From Verrucomicrobiaceae bacterium (GTDB taxonomy: Bacteria; Verrucomicrobiota; Verrucomicrobiia; Chthoniobacterales; JAATET01): a stretch of DNA of 64,000 nucleotides. The notes under the pieces are model-generated. The model was not told the origin of the DNA. It made no database searches and saw only the letters and a list, made by a program, of their open reading frames with translations. Made by a program: the position numbers and the translations under genes. The stretch lies in contig JAIYAZ010000075.1 of NCBI GenBank assembly GCA_027488755.1, positions 1 through 64,000 on the forward strand. The letters are read 5' to 3'. Below are positions 8,731-17,566 of this stretch, piece after piece. The number at the start of each line of letters is the position of its first letter. Position 1 is the first letter of the stretch.

Positions 8731-9840
8731 GTGCACGCTTCCCGGGGCTGCAACGGGATTTTCATCCCCCGCCTGCGCGCGGGTCGTTTGCAGCCGCAGC
8801 TGCCCGCAGGCGGCCGCGATGTCGTGGCCCTTTTCCCGCCGCAGCGTGGCCACCGCTCCCCCGCGCCGCAGCACCTCCATAAAGGCATCCTGCACCCGCT
8901 CGGTCGGCCGCACCCAAGGCAGGCCCTCCACCGTATTGTAGGGGATCACGTTCACCTTCGCGTCGAGCCGCTTCGTCAATTTCGCCAGCTCCGCCGCCTG
9001 CTCGGGCGAATCATTCACGCCCTCGATGAGAATAAACTCAAACGTCAGCTTCTGCTTCTTGCGGGCCCGGAAATACGCGCACGCCTCCAGCAGCTCGGCG
9101 AGGGGATACTTCCGGTTCACCGGCATGATCTGATCGCGCACGGCGTCCGTCGCCCCGTGCAGCGAAATCGCCAGGCGGATTTGCAGCGGCTGGTCCGCGA
9201 GGTCGCGAATCCGCGGCACCAGCCCGCTCGTCGAGACGGTGATGTGCCGGGCGCCGATCGCCGGACCCCACGGCGCGTTGATGATGCCGATGGCCCGCAG
9301 GAGATTGTCGTAATTGGCCAGCGGCTCGCCCATGCCCATGAAAACAATGTTGTTCACCCGCTCGCCGGATTCGCCCTCCACGCGCAGCAGCTGATCGACG
9401 ATCTCCCCCGCGTCGAGATTGCGCTTCCAGCCATCCAGCCCGCTCGCGCAAAACCGGCAGCCATACGCGCAGCCGACCTGCGAGGAGATACAGATCGTGC
9501 GGCGGTCCGCGGTGTCCCCGTAGAGCGAGGGCGAGGCCGGGATGAGCACCGTCTCGACCATCTGCCCGTCCCGCAGGCGAAAAAGGAACTTCTGCGTCGT
9601 GTCGTGCGAGCCGGTGCGGCGCACCACCTCCAGCGGCCGCTCGTCGAATTCCGCCCCGAGCCGCTCGCGCAGCGGCGCCGGGAGGTTCGTCATCTCCGCA
9701 AAGCGGCCGACGCGCTTGCGGTAAAGCCATTCAATCACCTGCCGCGCGCGGTAGGGTTTCTCCCCGAGGCCGCCAAAGCGGGCGGACAACTCGTCGAGGG
9801 TGAGGGATTTGATGGAGCGCGTTTCGGCCGGGCCGGTCAT
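8728..9840 (-). CDS. rlmN: Dual-specificity 23S rRNA/tRNA A2503/A37 methyltransferase RlmN
   Basis: 370 residues from ATG 9840 (ATGA overlap with the upstream gene). A radical-SAM enzyme that makes 2-methyladenosine in 23S rRNA and some tRNAs. The [4Fe-4S] motif CxxxCxxC is C124-AYG-C128-RF-C131. Other family segments are GMGEPLANYDNLL, LAISLHGATDAVRDQIMPVNRKY and NVIPYN, with the substrate-binding cysteine near the end (AAACGQLRL). The length is normal. Confidence 0.96.
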   Translation of the reverse strand: MTGPAETRSIKSLTLDELSARFGGLGEKPYRARQVIEWLYRKRVGRFAEMTNLPAPLRERLGAEFDERPLEVVRRTGSHDTTQKFLFRLRDGQMVETVLIPASPSLYGDTADRRTICISSQVGCAYGCRFCASGLDGWKRNLDAGEIVDQLLRVEGESGERVNNIVFMGMGEPLANYDNLLRAIGIINAPWGPAIGARHITVSTSGLVPRIRDLADQPLQIRLAISLHGATDAVRDQIMPVNRKYPLAELLEACAYFRARKKQKLTFEFILIEGVNDSPEQAAELAKLTKRLDAKVNVIPYNTVEGLPWVRPTERVQDAFMEVLRRGGAVATLRREKGHDIAAACGQLRLQTTRAQAGDENPVAAPGSVH

Positions 9841-10664
9841 GGGATCACGTGATCGTTGTCCGCCACCACCGTCCATCCCTGCGGCCCCGGACGCAACGTC
9901 AGATCGCGCGAAAACCACAGCCCGTCCCGCTCGTTAAACGCCACCAACACCGTCACGTCGCCCTGCGCGTCCGGCGCGCTCACGGCGTCCACGCGGAAGG
10001 CCGCGCCATACGCGCCCGTGTCCCGGTCGCGGATCGCCTCATTCGTGACCTCAAGCAGCTTCGACAGCGGGCGGATGCGCACCTTGTCGCGCTCCAGCGT
10101 GGCGTCGGATTCCAGGGCGGCCAACAGGCTCGGCGGCGCGTCGGCCAGATGCGGACCAAAACCCACAAAATACACCGTCGTATCCGGCGCAAACCCCCGG
10201 CTCCGGTAGGTGAAAAGATACCGGTAAACCGCCGCCAGCATCGCCTGCTGCTCCGCCTTGTCAAAATACTGCGGCTCCGGCTGCTCCAGCGCGATGGCCC
10301 GATCCGCTGGCGTCAGCGTGGCCCGCGCCTCGTAGGAAAGCTCGCCGCCGCCGAACTCCGCCGCCCGCCGCGTCATCGTCTGCGAGGCCCACACCGAATA
10401 CCGCGAGCGAAAAGGCCCCTCCGCCGACTCCAGCACGTTCCGGCGGATCGCCGCATCGTCCGCGTCGGTGTCACGGCGCAGCGTCCACATGTGCCCATAG
10501 TGCTCCTCCTGGCTCATGCTCGTCCGCCGCAACTTCACGCGAATGCGATCCTCCGGCGTCTCGAAAATCTGCTCCTTGTTCTTCGTCGGCGTGATCCTCT
10601 GCGCCTGCAACGCGGGCAGCATCCCGCCCAGCAGGCAGGCGGCAAGGAACAGGCACCGGGTCAT
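9837..10664 (-). CDS. Secreted hypothetical protein upstream of rlmN
   Basis: 275 residues from ATG 10664, chosen because it opens a signal peptide (MTRCLFLAACLLGGMLPA, cleavage near LQA/Q). The longer frame upstream has no protein-like character. The mature protein is polar and mixed alpha/beta, with the segment TTVYFVGFGPHLADAP and a C-terminal strand-rich region (GDVTVLVAFNERDGLWFSRDLTL). No catalytic motif recognised. It overlaps rlmN as ATGA, so it is the first gene of a three-gene operon. Confidence 0.75.
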   Translation of the reverse strand: MTRCLFLAACLLGGMLPALQAQRITPTKNKEQIFETPEDRIRVKLRRTSMSQEEHYGHMWTLRRDTDADDAAIRRNVLESAEGPFRSRYSVWASQTMTRRAAEFGGGELSYEARATLTPADRAIALEQPEPQYFDKAEQQAMLAAVYRYLFTYRSRGFAPDTTVYFVGFGPHLADAPPSLLAALESDATLERDKVRIRPLSKLLEVTNEAIRDRDTGAYGAAFRVDAVSAPDAQGDVTVLVAFNERDGLWFSRDLTLRPGPQGWTVVADNDHVIP

Positions 10665-10770
10665 CGCCCGCGAACCTAACCACGCCGCTCCCCGCCCGAC
10701 AAGCGCGCTCGCGCCCCCGCGCCGGCAAAAATAGTGGCGCTCACGGTGCGAGTGGCTATCTTCGGCCGGA

Positions 10771-11589
10771 ATGGGTCGTAATCGCGTCGGGATCGGAAAC
10801 ATCAAGCTCGGAGGGAAGGATCTGCCATTCATCCTCGGTCCCTGCGTCATGGAAAGCCCGGCCTTCACCCGCCGAATGGCCAAAAAAATCGACGCCATCT
10901 GCCGCGACCTCGGCGCCTCCTACCTCTTCAAAGCCTCCTTCGACAAGGCCAACCGCAGCTCCGGCGCCTCCTTCCGCGGCCCCGGCATCGAGGACGGCTG
11001 CAAGCTCCTCGCCGAGATCGGCGCCGACCTCGGCGTCCCCGTCACCACCGACATCCACTCCCCCGAGCAGGCCGAGCTCGCCGCCCCCTACATCGACCTC
11101 CTCCAGATTCCCGCCTTCCTCTGCCGCCAGACCGACCTCATCGTCGCAGCCGCCCACACCGGCCGCGCCGTGAACGTCAAAAAGGGCCAGTTCCTCGCCC
11201 CGGGCGACGTGAAAAACATCGCCGACAAGCTCACCGCCGCCGGCTGCCGCGACTTCTGCTTCACTGAACGCGGCACCACCTTCGGCTACAACAACCTCGT
11301 CGCCGACATGCGCTCCATCCCCTGGATGCAGGAACTCGGCTATGCCGTCATCTTCGACGCCACCCACTCCGTCCAACGCCCCGGCGGAGCCGGCGACCGC
11401 ACCAGCGGCGACGGAGCCCTTGCCCCCGTCCTCGCCCGCGCCGCGGTTGCCGCCGGCTGCGACGCCGTCTTTATTGAAACCCACGAAAATCCGTCCCGCG
11501 CCCTTTCCGATGGCCCCAACCAGATCCCGCTCCGCAAACTTTCCGCGCTCCTGCGCCAACTCCGGTCGATTCGTGAGATCGTGGTTTAG
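10771..11589 (+). CDS. kdsA: 3-deoxy-8-phosphooctulonate synthase (KDO-8-P synthase)
   Basis: 272 residues. Condenses phosphoenolpyruvate with arabinose 5-phosphate to make KDO-8-phosphate, the first committed step of the LPS inner-core sugar. Family motifs: LGPCVMES near the N-terminus, LFKASFDKANRSS (PEP and arabinose-5-P binding), TTDIHSPEQ, NVKKGQFLAPGD, and the late histidine and aspartate regions IFDATHSVQRPGG and THENPS. It heads a plus-strand run of LPS and PTS genes. The next gene starts inside its 3' end. Confidence 0.96.
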   Translation: MGRNRVGIGNIKLGGKDLPFILGPCVMESPAFTRRMAKKIDAICRDLGASYLFKASFDKANRSSGASFRGPGIEDGCKLLAEIGADLGVPVTTDIHSPEQAELAAPYIDLLQIPAFLCRQTDLIVAAAHTGRAVNVKKGQFLAPGDVKNIADKLTAAGCRDFCFTERGTTFGYNNLVADMRSIPWMQELGYAVIFDATHSVQRPGGAGDRTSGDGALAPVLARAAVAAGCDAVFIETHENPSRALSDGPNQIPLRKLSALLRQLRSIREIVV

Positions 11590-12115
11590 TCTGCTCGCGG
11601 CCGCGGCCCTGCTGCTTGCCCCCTCCGCCGGCGCCCAACCCGCGCCCGCCGCCTCGCCCACCCCCGAGCAGAAGGAAAAGCCCGCCAAAAAGCCCAAGCC
11701 CGAGCTCACCGACGCCGAAAAGGCCGCCCGCGACGAGGAACGCGAAAACGCCGTGCTCGAAAGCCTCCCCGCCGGCGAGACCTACACCGGGCTCCGCATC
11801 CCGAACTTCAGCCCCACCGGCAAGCTGCTCATGCTCTTCGCCGCGAAATCCGCCCGCCGCGCCGGCGACCGCGAAATCGAAATGACCGACCTCAACATCG
11901 AGATCAACAACGACGACGGCACCTCCTTCCGCGTCCAGATGGCCCACTCCGTGTTCAATCTTGACACCCGCATCCTCACCAGCGACACGCCTACGAAGAT
12001 CAGCCGCGACGATTTCACGATCGAGGGCGCACGCGCCGAGTTCCACACAAAAACCCGTTTCGGCCGCATGCTCGGGCCGACCACGATGGTGATTAAATCC
12101 GAAAACGCTCAATGA
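11573..12115 (+). CDS. lptC: LptC-like periplasmic LPS-export protein
   Basis: 180 residues if it starts at GTG 11573, which opens a clean signal peptide (RSWFSLLAAAALLLAPSAGA); ATG 11510 is the alternative and adds a basic extension. A Lys/Pro/Glu-rich linker follows, then a beta-rich domain of the LptC/OstA kind (FNLDTRILTSDTP, DDFTIEGARAEFHT). LptC links the inner-membrane exporter LptBFG to the LptA bridge. The gene overlaps kdsA by 17 bases and the next gene by ATGA. Assignment rests on fold pattern and neighbours more than on strict motifs; lptF and lptG are not in the window. Confidence 0.65.
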   Translation: MRSWFSLLAAAALLLAPSAGAQPAPAASPTPEQKEKPAKKPKPELTDAEKAARDEERENAVLESLPAGETYTGLRIPNFSPTGKLLMLFAAKSARRAGDREIEMTDLNIEINNDDGTSFRVQMAHSVFNLDTRILTSDTPTKISRDDFTIEGARAEFHTKTRFGRMLGPTTMVIKSENAQ

Positions 12116-12687
12116 CCACCCGCAGCCTCTCCGGCCTCCTCGTCCTTCTTGGCGCGACCGCCACCCTCGCCGTCGCCCAGACCCCCGCCCCCGCCGCCAA
12201 AAAGACCGCCGCCTCCGACGTCGGCTTCATCCAGAAGGACCGCCCCAAGGGCGCCAAAACCGAGATCACCTCCCAGACCGAGGCCACCTTCGACAACGCC
12301 ACCAGCGTCGCCACTTTCGTCGGCAAGGTCGTCGTCAAGGACCCCCAGTTCACCCTCTACTGCGAAAAGCTCGTCGTTTACCTCCGCGCCGACCGCAAGG
12401 GCATCGACCGCGCCGAAGCCGAGGGCAAGGTCGTCATCGTTCAGGAAAACAAAAACGACAAGGGCGAGATCGTGAAATCCATCGGCCGCGCCGGCAAGGC
12501 CGTCTTCGTGCCCTCCACCGGCGACGTCACCCTCTCCATCTGGCCCCAGCTCCAGCAGGGCATCAACAACCAGGTCGCCACCGACCAGGGCACCGTCATG
12601 ATCCTCAACCGCGCCGGCCGCCTCAAAACCATCGGCGGCAGCCGCGTCACCCTCGTGGACGCCGACAAGGCCGGCCTCTCCCAATAA
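12112..12687 (+). CDS. lptA: LptA/OstA-like periplasmic LPS transport protein
   Basis: 191 residues with a signal peptide (cleavage near AVA/Q). The mature part is an OstA-N beta-jellyroll: DNATSVATFVGKVVVKDPQFTLYCEKLVVYL matches the usual pattern in which a toxic-free polymer carries LPS on a hydrophobic groove. It is the periplasmic bridge between LptC and the outer membrane. It overlaps the lptC-like gene by four bases and lptB by one base (TAATG). Confidence 0.82.
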   Translation: MTTRSLSGLLVLLGATATLAVAQTPAPAAKKTAASDVGFIQKDRPKGAKTEITSQTEATFDNATSVATFVGKVVVKDPQFTLYCEKLVVYLRADRKGIDRAEAEGKVVIVQENKNDKGEIVKSIGRAGKAVFVPSTGDVTLSIWPQLQQGINNQVATDQGTVMILNRAGRLKTIGGSRVTLVDADKAGLSQ

Positions 12688-13445
12688 TGAGCGAGGCCCC
12701 CACCCCCGTCCCGGCCGACGCCAAGCCGCTCCTCGAGACCGACAAACTCGTCAAGGTCTACGGCGGCCGCGCCGTCGTCAACGGCGTCGACATCAACGTC
12801 AAAAAGGGCGAAATCGTCGGCCTCCTCGGCCCGAACGGCGCGGGCAAAACCACGTCGTTTTACATGATCGTCGGCCTCGTGAAGCCCAACGGCGGCCGCG
12901 TCTTCTTCCACGGCGAGGACGTCACCACCCAGCCCATGTATGTCCGCGCCCGCCACGGCATGGGCTACCTCCCCCAGGAGGAATCCATCTTCCGCAAACT
13001 CACCGTCGAGGAAAACATTCTCGCCATCCTCGAGACCACCAAGGCCACCCGCAAGGAACGCAAGGCCCGCTGCGAGGAACTCCTCTCCCAGTTCGGCATC
13101 GAGCACGTCGCCAAGCAATACGCCCTCACCCTCTCCGGCGGCGAAAAGCGCCGCCTCACCATCGCCCGCTCGCTCGTCACGAACCCCTCGCTCCTCATGC
13201 TCGACGAACCGTTCAGCGGCGTCGACCCCATCGCCGTCTTCGACGTCCAGCAAATCATCACCGACCTGCGCAAAAGCGGCCTCGCCATCATCATCACCGA
13301 CCACAACGTCCGCGAGACCCTCAACATCGTCGACCGCGCCTACCTCATCTACGAAGGCCGCGTGGAAAGCCAGGGCAACAAGGAATTCCTCCTCAACGAC
13401 CCCATCAGCCGCAAGCTCTACCTCGGCGAAAGCTTCCAGATGTAA
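12687..13445 (+). CDS. lptB: LPS export ABC transporter ATPase LptB
   Basis: 252 residues. Walker A is GPNGAGKTT (about 48-56), the ABC signature LSGGEKRR, and Walker B with catalytic Glu LLMLDEPFSGVDPIAV, followed by the switch His in ITDHNVRE. The DPIAV segment is typical of LptB rather than of generic importer ATPases. It would power extraction of LPS from the inner membrane with LptF/LptG. It starts within the stop of the lptA-like gene, so the pair is translationally coupled. Confidence 0.95.
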   Translation: MSEAPTPVPADAKPLLETDKLVKVYGGRAVVNGVDINVKKGEIVGLLGPNGAGKTTSFYMIVGLVKPNGGRVFFHGEDVTTQPMYVRARHGMGYLPQEESIFRKLTVEENILAILETTKATRKERKARCEELLSQFGIEHVAKQYALTLSGGEKRRLTIARSLVTNPSLLMLDEPFSGVDPIAVFDVQQIITDLRKSGLAIIITDHNVRETLNIVDRAYLIYEGRVESQGNKEFLLNDPISRKLYLGESFQM

Positions 13446-13467
13446 CCGGCCGCGCCCGACCAACCGC

Positions 13468-14433
13468 ATGCCCGACCGCCCCACGCCCCGCCCCCTGCAA
13501 CTCACGGTCGGCCAGTTCTACGCGAACCACGCCGAGCACCTCGGCCTGCGCCTGGAGGGCCTCTCCCTCGGCATGAACCGGCTCATCCGCGAGCCCACCA
13601 TCAACCGCCCCGGCCTCGCCCTCGCCGGCTTCTACAGCTACTTCCCCAGCCGCCGCGTCCAGGTCATCGGGAACTCCGAACTCAGCTACCTCCGCTCCCT
13701 CCGCGGCCCCGTCCTCCAGGAGCGCTGCCGCGAGCTCTTCTCCCGCAAAATCCCCTGCCTCGTCGTCGCCCGCGGCGCCAACATCCCCCCCGCGCTCATC
13801 GAGCAGGCCGCCGAATTCGAGACCCCGATCTTCAGCACGCCGATGATCACGATGAAGTTCATCAACGCGGCCACCATCGCCCTCGAATTCGAATTCGCCC
13901 CCACCGCCTCCGAATACGGCAGCATGGTCGACATCCAGGGCATCGGCACCCTCATCCGCGGCGCAAGCGGCATCGGCAAAAGCGAATGCGTCCTCGGCCT
14001 CATCGAACGCGGCTACAGCCTCGTCAGCGACGACATCACCAAAATCAAGGCCATCGAAGGCCGCGAACTCGTCGGCATGTCCTCCGAGCTCACCCGCTTC
14101 CACATGGAGGTCCGCGGCATCGGCATCATCAACGTCGCCTCCATCTTCGGCGTCGGCAGCGTCCGCCCGGAAAAACGCCTCGACCTCGTCGTGTCACTTA
14201 TGGATTGGCACGAGGTCGAGGACGTGGATAGACTGGGCATTGACCAGGATTACTACGAAGTCCTAGGCATCCGCGTGCCGCACGTCACCCTGCCCGTGCG
14301 CACCGGCCGCGACCTCGGGCGACTCGTGGAAGTCGCGGCGCTCGACCAGAAACTCAAAAGCATGGGCCACAACACGGCCCTCGAATTCAACCAACGCCTG
14401 CTCTCCCGCATGCAGCAAAATCCCGAGCGCTAA
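13468..14433 (+). CDS. hprK: HPr kinase/phosphorylase
   Basis: 321 residues. Phosphorylates or dephosphorylates the regulatory serine of HPr. Walker A is GASGIGKS (165-172). The family signature HMEVRGIGIINV follows at about 212-223, with R255 and the C-terminal LPVRTGRD loop. Equivalents of the catalytic K159, D177 and R243 are present (K171, D189, R255). The residue aligned with the active-site His138 is Tyr150, in an otherwise conserved context (YGSMVDIQGIG). The gene for the substrate HPr starts eight bases downstream. Confidence 0.93.
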   Translation: MPDRPTPRPLQLTVGQFYANHAEHLGLRLEGLSLGMNRLIREPTINRPGLALAGFYSYFPSRRVQVIGNSELSYLRSLRGPVLQERCRELFSRKIPCLVVARGANIPPALIEQAAEFETPIFSTPMITMKFINAATIALEFEFAPTASEYGSMVDIQGIGTLIRGASGIGKSECVLGLIERGYSLVSDDITKIKAIEGRELVGMSSELTRFHMEVRGIGIINVASIFGVGSVRPEKRLDLVVSLMDWHEVEDVDRLGIDQDYYEVLGIRVPHVTLPVRTGRDLGRLVEVAALDQKLKSMGHNTALEFNQRLLSRMQQNPER

Positions 14434-14440
14434 ACAAATC

Positions 14441-14749
14441 ATGGGTCTGCTCTCCCGCAAAAAAACGACGGACGATGCGAGCCGATGCGCGCGCGAGGTG
14501 GTCATTCAGAATCGCAATGGCCTCCACGCGCGCCCAGCGGCTATGCTGGTGAAAGTTTCCAGCCGCTTCCGCGCCGAAATCTGGATCGAAAAGGACGGCG
14601 AACGCGTCAACGGCAAAAGCATCATGGGCCTCATGATGCTCGCCGCCGGCAAGGGCTCCAAGCTCACCCTCATCGCCGAGGGAGCCGACGCCGACCGCGC
14701 CCTTGAGGAGCTCAACGGCCTCATCGACAGCCGGTTCGGCGAAGAATAG
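14441..14749 (+). CDS. ptsH: HPr phosphocarrier protein
   Basis: 102 residues. The EI-phosphorylated histidine is His29 in NGLHARPA and the HprK-target serine is Ser60 in NGKSIMGL, with the standard spacing of 31. An N-terminal extension of about 14 residues (MGLLSRKKTTDDAS) is longer than usual. It sits between hprK and ptsI. No EII components are nearby, so a regulatory role seems more likely than bulk sugar uptake, as an inference. Confidence 0.93.
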   Translation: MGLLSRKKTTDDASRCAREVVIQNRNGLHARPAAMLVKVSSRFRAEIWIEKDGERVNGKSIMGLMMLAAGKGSKLTLIAEGADADRALEELNGLIDSRFGEE

Positions 14750-14801
14750 CGCACCGCCGCTCGCGATCACTCCCCGGCGCAAGTCCCGGCACGCAAGTGC
14801 T

Positions 14802-14829
14802 TTGACCCCCCGGGAAAATCCTGTTAGCG
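14802..14829 (+). promoter_or_regulatory. Possible promoter for ptsI
   Basis: A TTGACC element, 16-base spacer and a weak TTAGCG sit 14 bases before the ptsI ATG. The -35-like half is good and the -10-like half poor. The 93-base gap between HPr and ptsI is the largest in this gene run, which makes an internal promoter plausible. Confidence 0.25.
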
Positions 14830-14842
14830 CTTCCCCTTGATT

Positions 14843-16609
14843 ATGGGAGACGCAGACGGGACCGGTGAACTTCGCTTCGAAGGCATCGCCGTCGCGCCCG
14901 GAATCGCCCGCGCCTCCGCCCTCGTCCACCACGTCGAGGAGGAGGAAATCCCCTGCCGCAAAATCGCCCCCGAGGCGATCCCCGCCGAGATCGCCCGCTT
15001 CGAGGCCGCCCTCATCGCCACCCGCGCCGAGCTGCTCGAAATGCAGCAGAAAATTGCCGAGGCCATCGGCACCAGCGACGCCAGCATCTTCGACGCCCAC
15101 CTCCTCGTCGTCGAGGACCGCACCCTCATCGACGAGGTCCTCCGCAGCGTCGAAACCGAGCACCACAACGTCGAGTTCGCTTTCAATCTAATCGCCGAGC
15201 GTTACTGCAAATCTCTCAGCGAAATTGACGATCCCTACCTCCGCGAGCGCGTCGTCGACATCGAGGACGTCAGCCGGCGGGTGATCGGCCACCTCCTCGG
15301 CCGCAACGGCAGCCGACTCCACGACCACGACGAGCCGCACATCATCATCGCCCACAACCTCACCCCCTCCGACACCGCGCTGCTCAACCGCGCGCTCGTG
15401 CTCGGATTCGGCACCGAGGTCGGCAGCAAAACGTCGCACACCGCCATCATGGCGCGGTCGCTCGACATCCCCGCCATCGTCGGGCTCCACGAAATCACCG
15501 CCCACATCGCCCCCGGCGATCCCCTCCTCATCGACGGCTACCGCGGCATCCTCATCGCCCGGCCCTCCGCCGAAACCCTCCGGGAATACGAGGTCTACGA
15601 ACGCCAGAAGGATCTCGTCGAGGAACGCCTCGAGCTCATCCGCGACACGACCAGCACCACCGCCGACGGCATCAACATCACCCTCTCGGCCAACATCGAA
15701 CTCCCCGCCGAGATGGACGACGTCATCGAGCAGGGAGCCGAGGGCGTCGGCCTCTACCGCAGCGAATTCCTCTTCCTCAACCGCGACGAGCCCCCCACCG
15801 AGGACGAGCAATACGAACATTACCGCATCGTCGCCGAGCGATGCGCGCCCCACTCCGTCATCATCCGCACGCTCGACATCGGCGGGGACAAGAATGCCGC
15901 CGGCCTCGACCTTCCGCCCGAGGACAACCCCTTCCTCGGCTGCCGCGCCATCCGCCTCTGCCTCGAGCACCCCGAAATCTTCAAGCCCCAGCTCCGCGCC
16001 ATCCTCCGGGCCTCCGCCCACGGCAGCGTCCGCATGATGTATCCCATGATCTCGGGCCTCAGCGAATACCGCCAGGCCAACGCCGTGCTCGAGGAGTGCA
16101 AGGCCGAGCTCCGCGCCGAAGGCCGCGTCTTCAACGAAGCCCTCGAGGTCGGCGTCATGATCGAAGTGCCCAGCGCCGCCCTCGCCGCCGACCTCCTCGC
16201 CCGCGAGGTGAAATTCTTCAGCATCGGCACGAACGATCTCATCCAATACTCCATCGCCGTCGATCGCGTGAACGAACGCATCGCCCACCTCTACAAGCCC
16301 ACGCATCCCGCGATCCTCCGCCTCATCCGCATGGTGGTGGACGCCGCCCGCGCCAACGGCATCTGGACCGGCGTCTGCGGCGAAATGGCCGGCGACGTCG
16401 TCCTCACGCCCCTCCTGCTCGGCCTCGGCATCGACGAGCTCAGCACCAGCCCCGCCGTCGTGCCGCGCGTGAAAAAGGCGATCCAGAGCGTCAGCCTCAA
16501 GGAATGCCAGGCCCTCGCCGAGAAGGCCCTGCAAACGCACACCTCCTCCGAGATCCTCCAGCTCTGCGTGGATCTCGCCCGCTCCCGCTACGACGAGCTC
16601 GTGTCCTGA
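14843..16609 (+). CDS. ptsI: Phosphoenolpyruvate-protein phosphotransferase (Enzyme I)
   Basis: 588 residues from ATG 14843 (a TTG two codons earlier is possible). Transfers phosphate from PEP to HPr. The phospho-histidine is His199 in GSKTSHTAIMARSLDIPAIVG. The PEP-binding C-terminal barrel includes GVGLYRSEFLFL, ILRASAHGSVRMMYPMIS, FFSIGTNDLIQY and the active cysteine in TGVCGEMAGD. The length is typical; no GAF domain, so it is the plain EI rather than PtsP. It converges on mlaD 12 bases away. Confidence 0.96.
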   Translation: MGDADGTGELRFEGIAVAPGIARASALVHHVEEEEIPCRKIAPEAIPAEIARFEAALIATRAELLEMQQKIAEAIGTSDASIFDAHLLVVEDRTLIDEVLRSVETEHHNVEFAFNLIAERYCKSLSEIDDPYLRERVVDIEDVSRRVIGHLLGRNGSRLHDHDEPHIIIAHNLTPSDTALLNRALVLGFGTEVGSKTSHTAIMARSLDIPAIVGLHEITAHIAPGDPLLIDGYRGILIARPSAETLREYEVYERQKDLVEERLELIRDTTSTTADGINITLSANIELPAEMDDVIEQGAEGVGLYRSEFLFLNRDEPPTEDEQYEHYRIVAERCAPHSVIIRTLDIGGDKNAAGLDLPPEDNPFLGCRAIRLCLEHPEIFKPQLRAILRASAHGSVRMMYPMISGLSEYRQANAVLEECKAELRAEGRVFNEALEVGVMIEVPSAALAADLLAREVKFFSIGTNDLIQYSIAVDRVNERIAHLYKPTHPAILRLIRMVVDAARANGIWTGVCGEMAGDVVLTPLLLGLGIDELSTSPAVVPRVKKAIQSVSLKECQALAEKALQTHTSSEILQLCVDLARSRYDELVS

Positions 16610-16621
16610 GCCCGCCGCCCG

Positions 16622-17548
16622 TCAGCGCGTCGCGTTTGGCGCCGGCGCATCCTTGTCCCGATACCAGAGGATGCCGCGCGAGCGGAGATTCGCGATGAAG
16701 GCCTTCAGGTTTTCCGCCATCGCGCGGTCCCCGATCAACGCGCCCAGCGCCCCCTTGCCGTTGCGCGCATCGCGCACCAGCCCGCGAATCTCGTCCATCG
16801 TCTTCTCGAACGACTGCGCCGCCGCCTTCGTGGCCACGAGCGTGTCCGTCGTCTTGTTGGCCGTGGTCGTGACTTGACCGACCGCCTCCCCGAGCTTCGA
16901 CATCGCCGAGGTGGCCTCGGTCACGACGCCATCGAGCTTCTTCGCCGCCGTGTCGATCTCCCCGCTCGTCGTCTTGAAGTTCTGCAGCGTCTCGTTCACC
17001 GCCTTCACGCTCTCGGGGCTCAGCACCTCCGTGTTGAGCCGCTGGACCACGGTATCAATGTTCTTCACCGCCTTGCGCACGTCTTCAAGCAGCTCGCCGC
17101 CCGATCCCGCCAGCTCGGCAATGCCTCCGGAGTCCTTCTTGCCCACGACGACGCTGCCCGGCGCGATCGGCGTGTAGCTCTCCACGTTCAGGTTCGACGG
17201 CATCGTGATGTCCACGAAGCTGTCGCCCAGCAGGCCGGAGCTGCCAATCGTGAACGCCGATCCCTCCGGAATCGAAACGCCCTCGTAAATCTTCAGGATC
17301 ACGTAGACCCCGCGCATGTTCGGCAACACAAACGGCCCCTGCTGCACCGAGCCCACCTTCGCGCCCGCCAGCAGCACATCCGCGCCGACAAACAGCCCGC
17401 TCGCGTTCGGATACTCCACGCGGATTTCGTAGAACTTCTTCAACCCGTCGCCGAAGCGGCCGAAATAAACGACCATCGCGCCGATCGCGACCAGGCCGAT
17501 CAGAATAAAAAAGCCCACCCGGGCCTGCGTCACTTTTTCCGAACTCAT
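16622..17548 (-). CDS. mlaD: MCE-domain lipid transport protein (MlaD-like)
   Basis: 308 residues. One N-terminal membrane anchor (about 10-28), then an MCE domain (EIRVEYPNASGLFVGADVLLAGAKVGSV ... GSSGLLGDSFVDI), then a long helical region (about 140-270) of Ser/Thr/Ala-rich amphipathic repeats likely to form a coiled coil. MlaD binds phospholipid in the periplasm on top of MlaE/F. It is preceded by a good ribosome binding site (AAGGAAGG) and is the last gene of the mla operon. Confidence 0.9.
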   Translation of the reverse strand: MSSEKVTQARVGFFILIGLVAIGAMVVYFGRFGDGLKKFYEIRVEYPNASGLFVGADVLLAGAKVGSVQQGPFVLPNMRGVYVILKIYEGVSIPEGSAFTIGSSGLLGDSFVDITMPSNLNVESYTPIAPGSVVVGKKDSGGIAELAGSGGELLEDVRKAVKNIDTVVQRLNTEVLSPESVKAVNETLQNFKTTSGEIDTAAKKLDGVVTEATSAMSKLGEAVGQVTTTANKTTDTLVATKAAAQSFEKTMDEIRGLVRDARNGKGALGALIGDRAMAENLKAFIANLRSRGILWYRDKDAPAPNATR

Positions 17549-17566
17549 CTTGGTTGTGTCCTTCCT

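Noticed and set aside
15188-16540. 450-codon minus-strand frame opposite ptsI
   Set aside because: Shadow of a confidently identified gene, with an acidic low-complexity product.
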